DNA of 54,044 nucleotides from Chloroflexota bacterium. Its GTDB lineage: Bacteria > Chloroflexota > Anaerolineae > Anaerolineales > Villigracilaceae. A program made the translations under genes and the position numbers. Each line of letters starts with the position of its first letter. Position 1 is the stretch's first letter. The notes under the pieces were generated by a model, which was not told the DNA's origin, did no database searches, and saw only the letters and a list, made by a program, of their open reading frames with translations. The stretch covers positions 1-54,044 of the forward strand of contig JACRMH010000047.1 in NCBI GenBank assembly GCA_016219545.1, written 5' to 3'. Positions 53,904-54,044 of the stretch are shown piece by piece.

Positions 53904-54044
53904 GGGGGCTGTCCAAAAAGAGGGCAGCCCTTTTCGATTTAAAAAGAATTTAATACAATAGAGGGATGAACAACGGAAAAGTCATCTTCAAAGAATACAC
54001 AATGAAACAAGCGCAACTGTTGCCGCCGAGTTTAGAGGAATTGA
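53904..54044 (+). mobile_element. Left end of an IS1182-like insertion sequence (truncated by window edge)
   Basis: GGGGGCTGTCCAAAAAGAGG at 53904-53923 matches the usual GGGCTGTCCAAAAAG terminal sequence of IS1182-type elements, and GGGCTGCC occurs inverted 7 bases later as a small hairpin. A transposase start follows at 53966. The right end and target duplication lie outside the window. Confidence 0.7.
53966..54044 (+). CDS. IS1182-family transposase, N-terminal fragment
   Basis: Only 26 codons are inside the window. The residues KEYTMKQAQLLPPSLEEL match the N terminus of IS1182-family transposases, which start with a (F)K-x-Y-x-x-x-Q-x-x-LLPPSLEEL pattern before the catalytic domain. GAGGG precedes the ATG. 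Whether the rest is intact cannot be seen. Confidence 0.75.
   Translation, partial: MNNGKVIFKEYTMKQAQLLPPSLEEL

Overview
The window looks like chromosomal DNA of moderate GC from a bacterium of the Chloroflexota, most likely an Anaerolineae-type lineage. This is an inference from gene content: a LysW-dependent amino-acid operon, very long multi-GAF hybrid kinases, a REP-associated transposase, and several families of short palindromes scattered between and inside genes. No rRNA or tRNA gene and no CRISPR array was seen.

Layout. Positions 3-6898 (+) hold the 3' part of a housekeeping sigma factor, an EamA exporter, an unknown membrane protein, RarA, a REP-associated tyrosine transposase (RAYT) flanked by its probable REP palindromes, a histidine phosphatase and a ferredoxin-like protein. 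Positions 6972-14524 (-) hold a response-regulator diguanylate cyclase, a three-gene unit (aminotransferase, small membrane protein, and a glutamate-cysteine-ligase-like/M20 peptidase fusion) and a glutaminase. Positions 14729-23881 (+) hold a lipoprotein followed by a signalling block: a membrane HAMP receptor without an output domain, a 1809-residue 7xGAF hybrid histidine kinase, a separate Hpt protein, and a REC-nucleotidyl cyclase. Positions 23906-29930 (+) hold a uracil-DNA-glycosylase-like protein lacking iron-sulfur ligands and two small regulator-led units (PadR with DUF2269, two CPBP proteases and an NmrA protein; TetR with DUF4260 and DUF2867), each with a clear promoter overlapped by a dyad.

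Positions 29969-42863 are the centre of interest: argG-argH-lysW-lysX-lysY(argC)-lysZ(argB)-carA-carB-lysJ(argD)-lysK, all on the + strand. This is a nearly complete route from glutamate to arginine in which the carrier protein LysW replaces the acetyl group, together with carbamoyl-phosphate synthesis; only ornithine carbamoyltransferase is not in the window. The 56-residue lysW gene is easily missed. Ahead of argG lies a sigma-70-type promoter, a 32-codon ORF rich in arginine codons, and mutually exclusive RNA hairpins ending in a strong terminator. I read this as an arginine-codon transcription attenuator of the trp type, which I do not know to be described for this pathway.

The last part holds a TAP-like hydrolase lipoprotein and a NatAB-type ABC exporter (+), then a minus-strand five-gene cation unit: an unknown 369-residue protein, a KimA-like APC permease, a P-type ATPase resembling Na+/K+-ATPases (P2C), and two TrkA-like RCK proteins. 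The window ends inside the left end of an IS1182-like insertion sequence.

Short palindromes are a second theme. One family (core GTAGGGGCG...CGCCCCTAC) occurs four times, three of them in frame inside protein genes. A heptamer family (AATTACC/AATTAGG) sits inside carA and carB at variable linkers. Other hairpin elements fill argG/argH, lysJ/lysK and several intergenic gaps.
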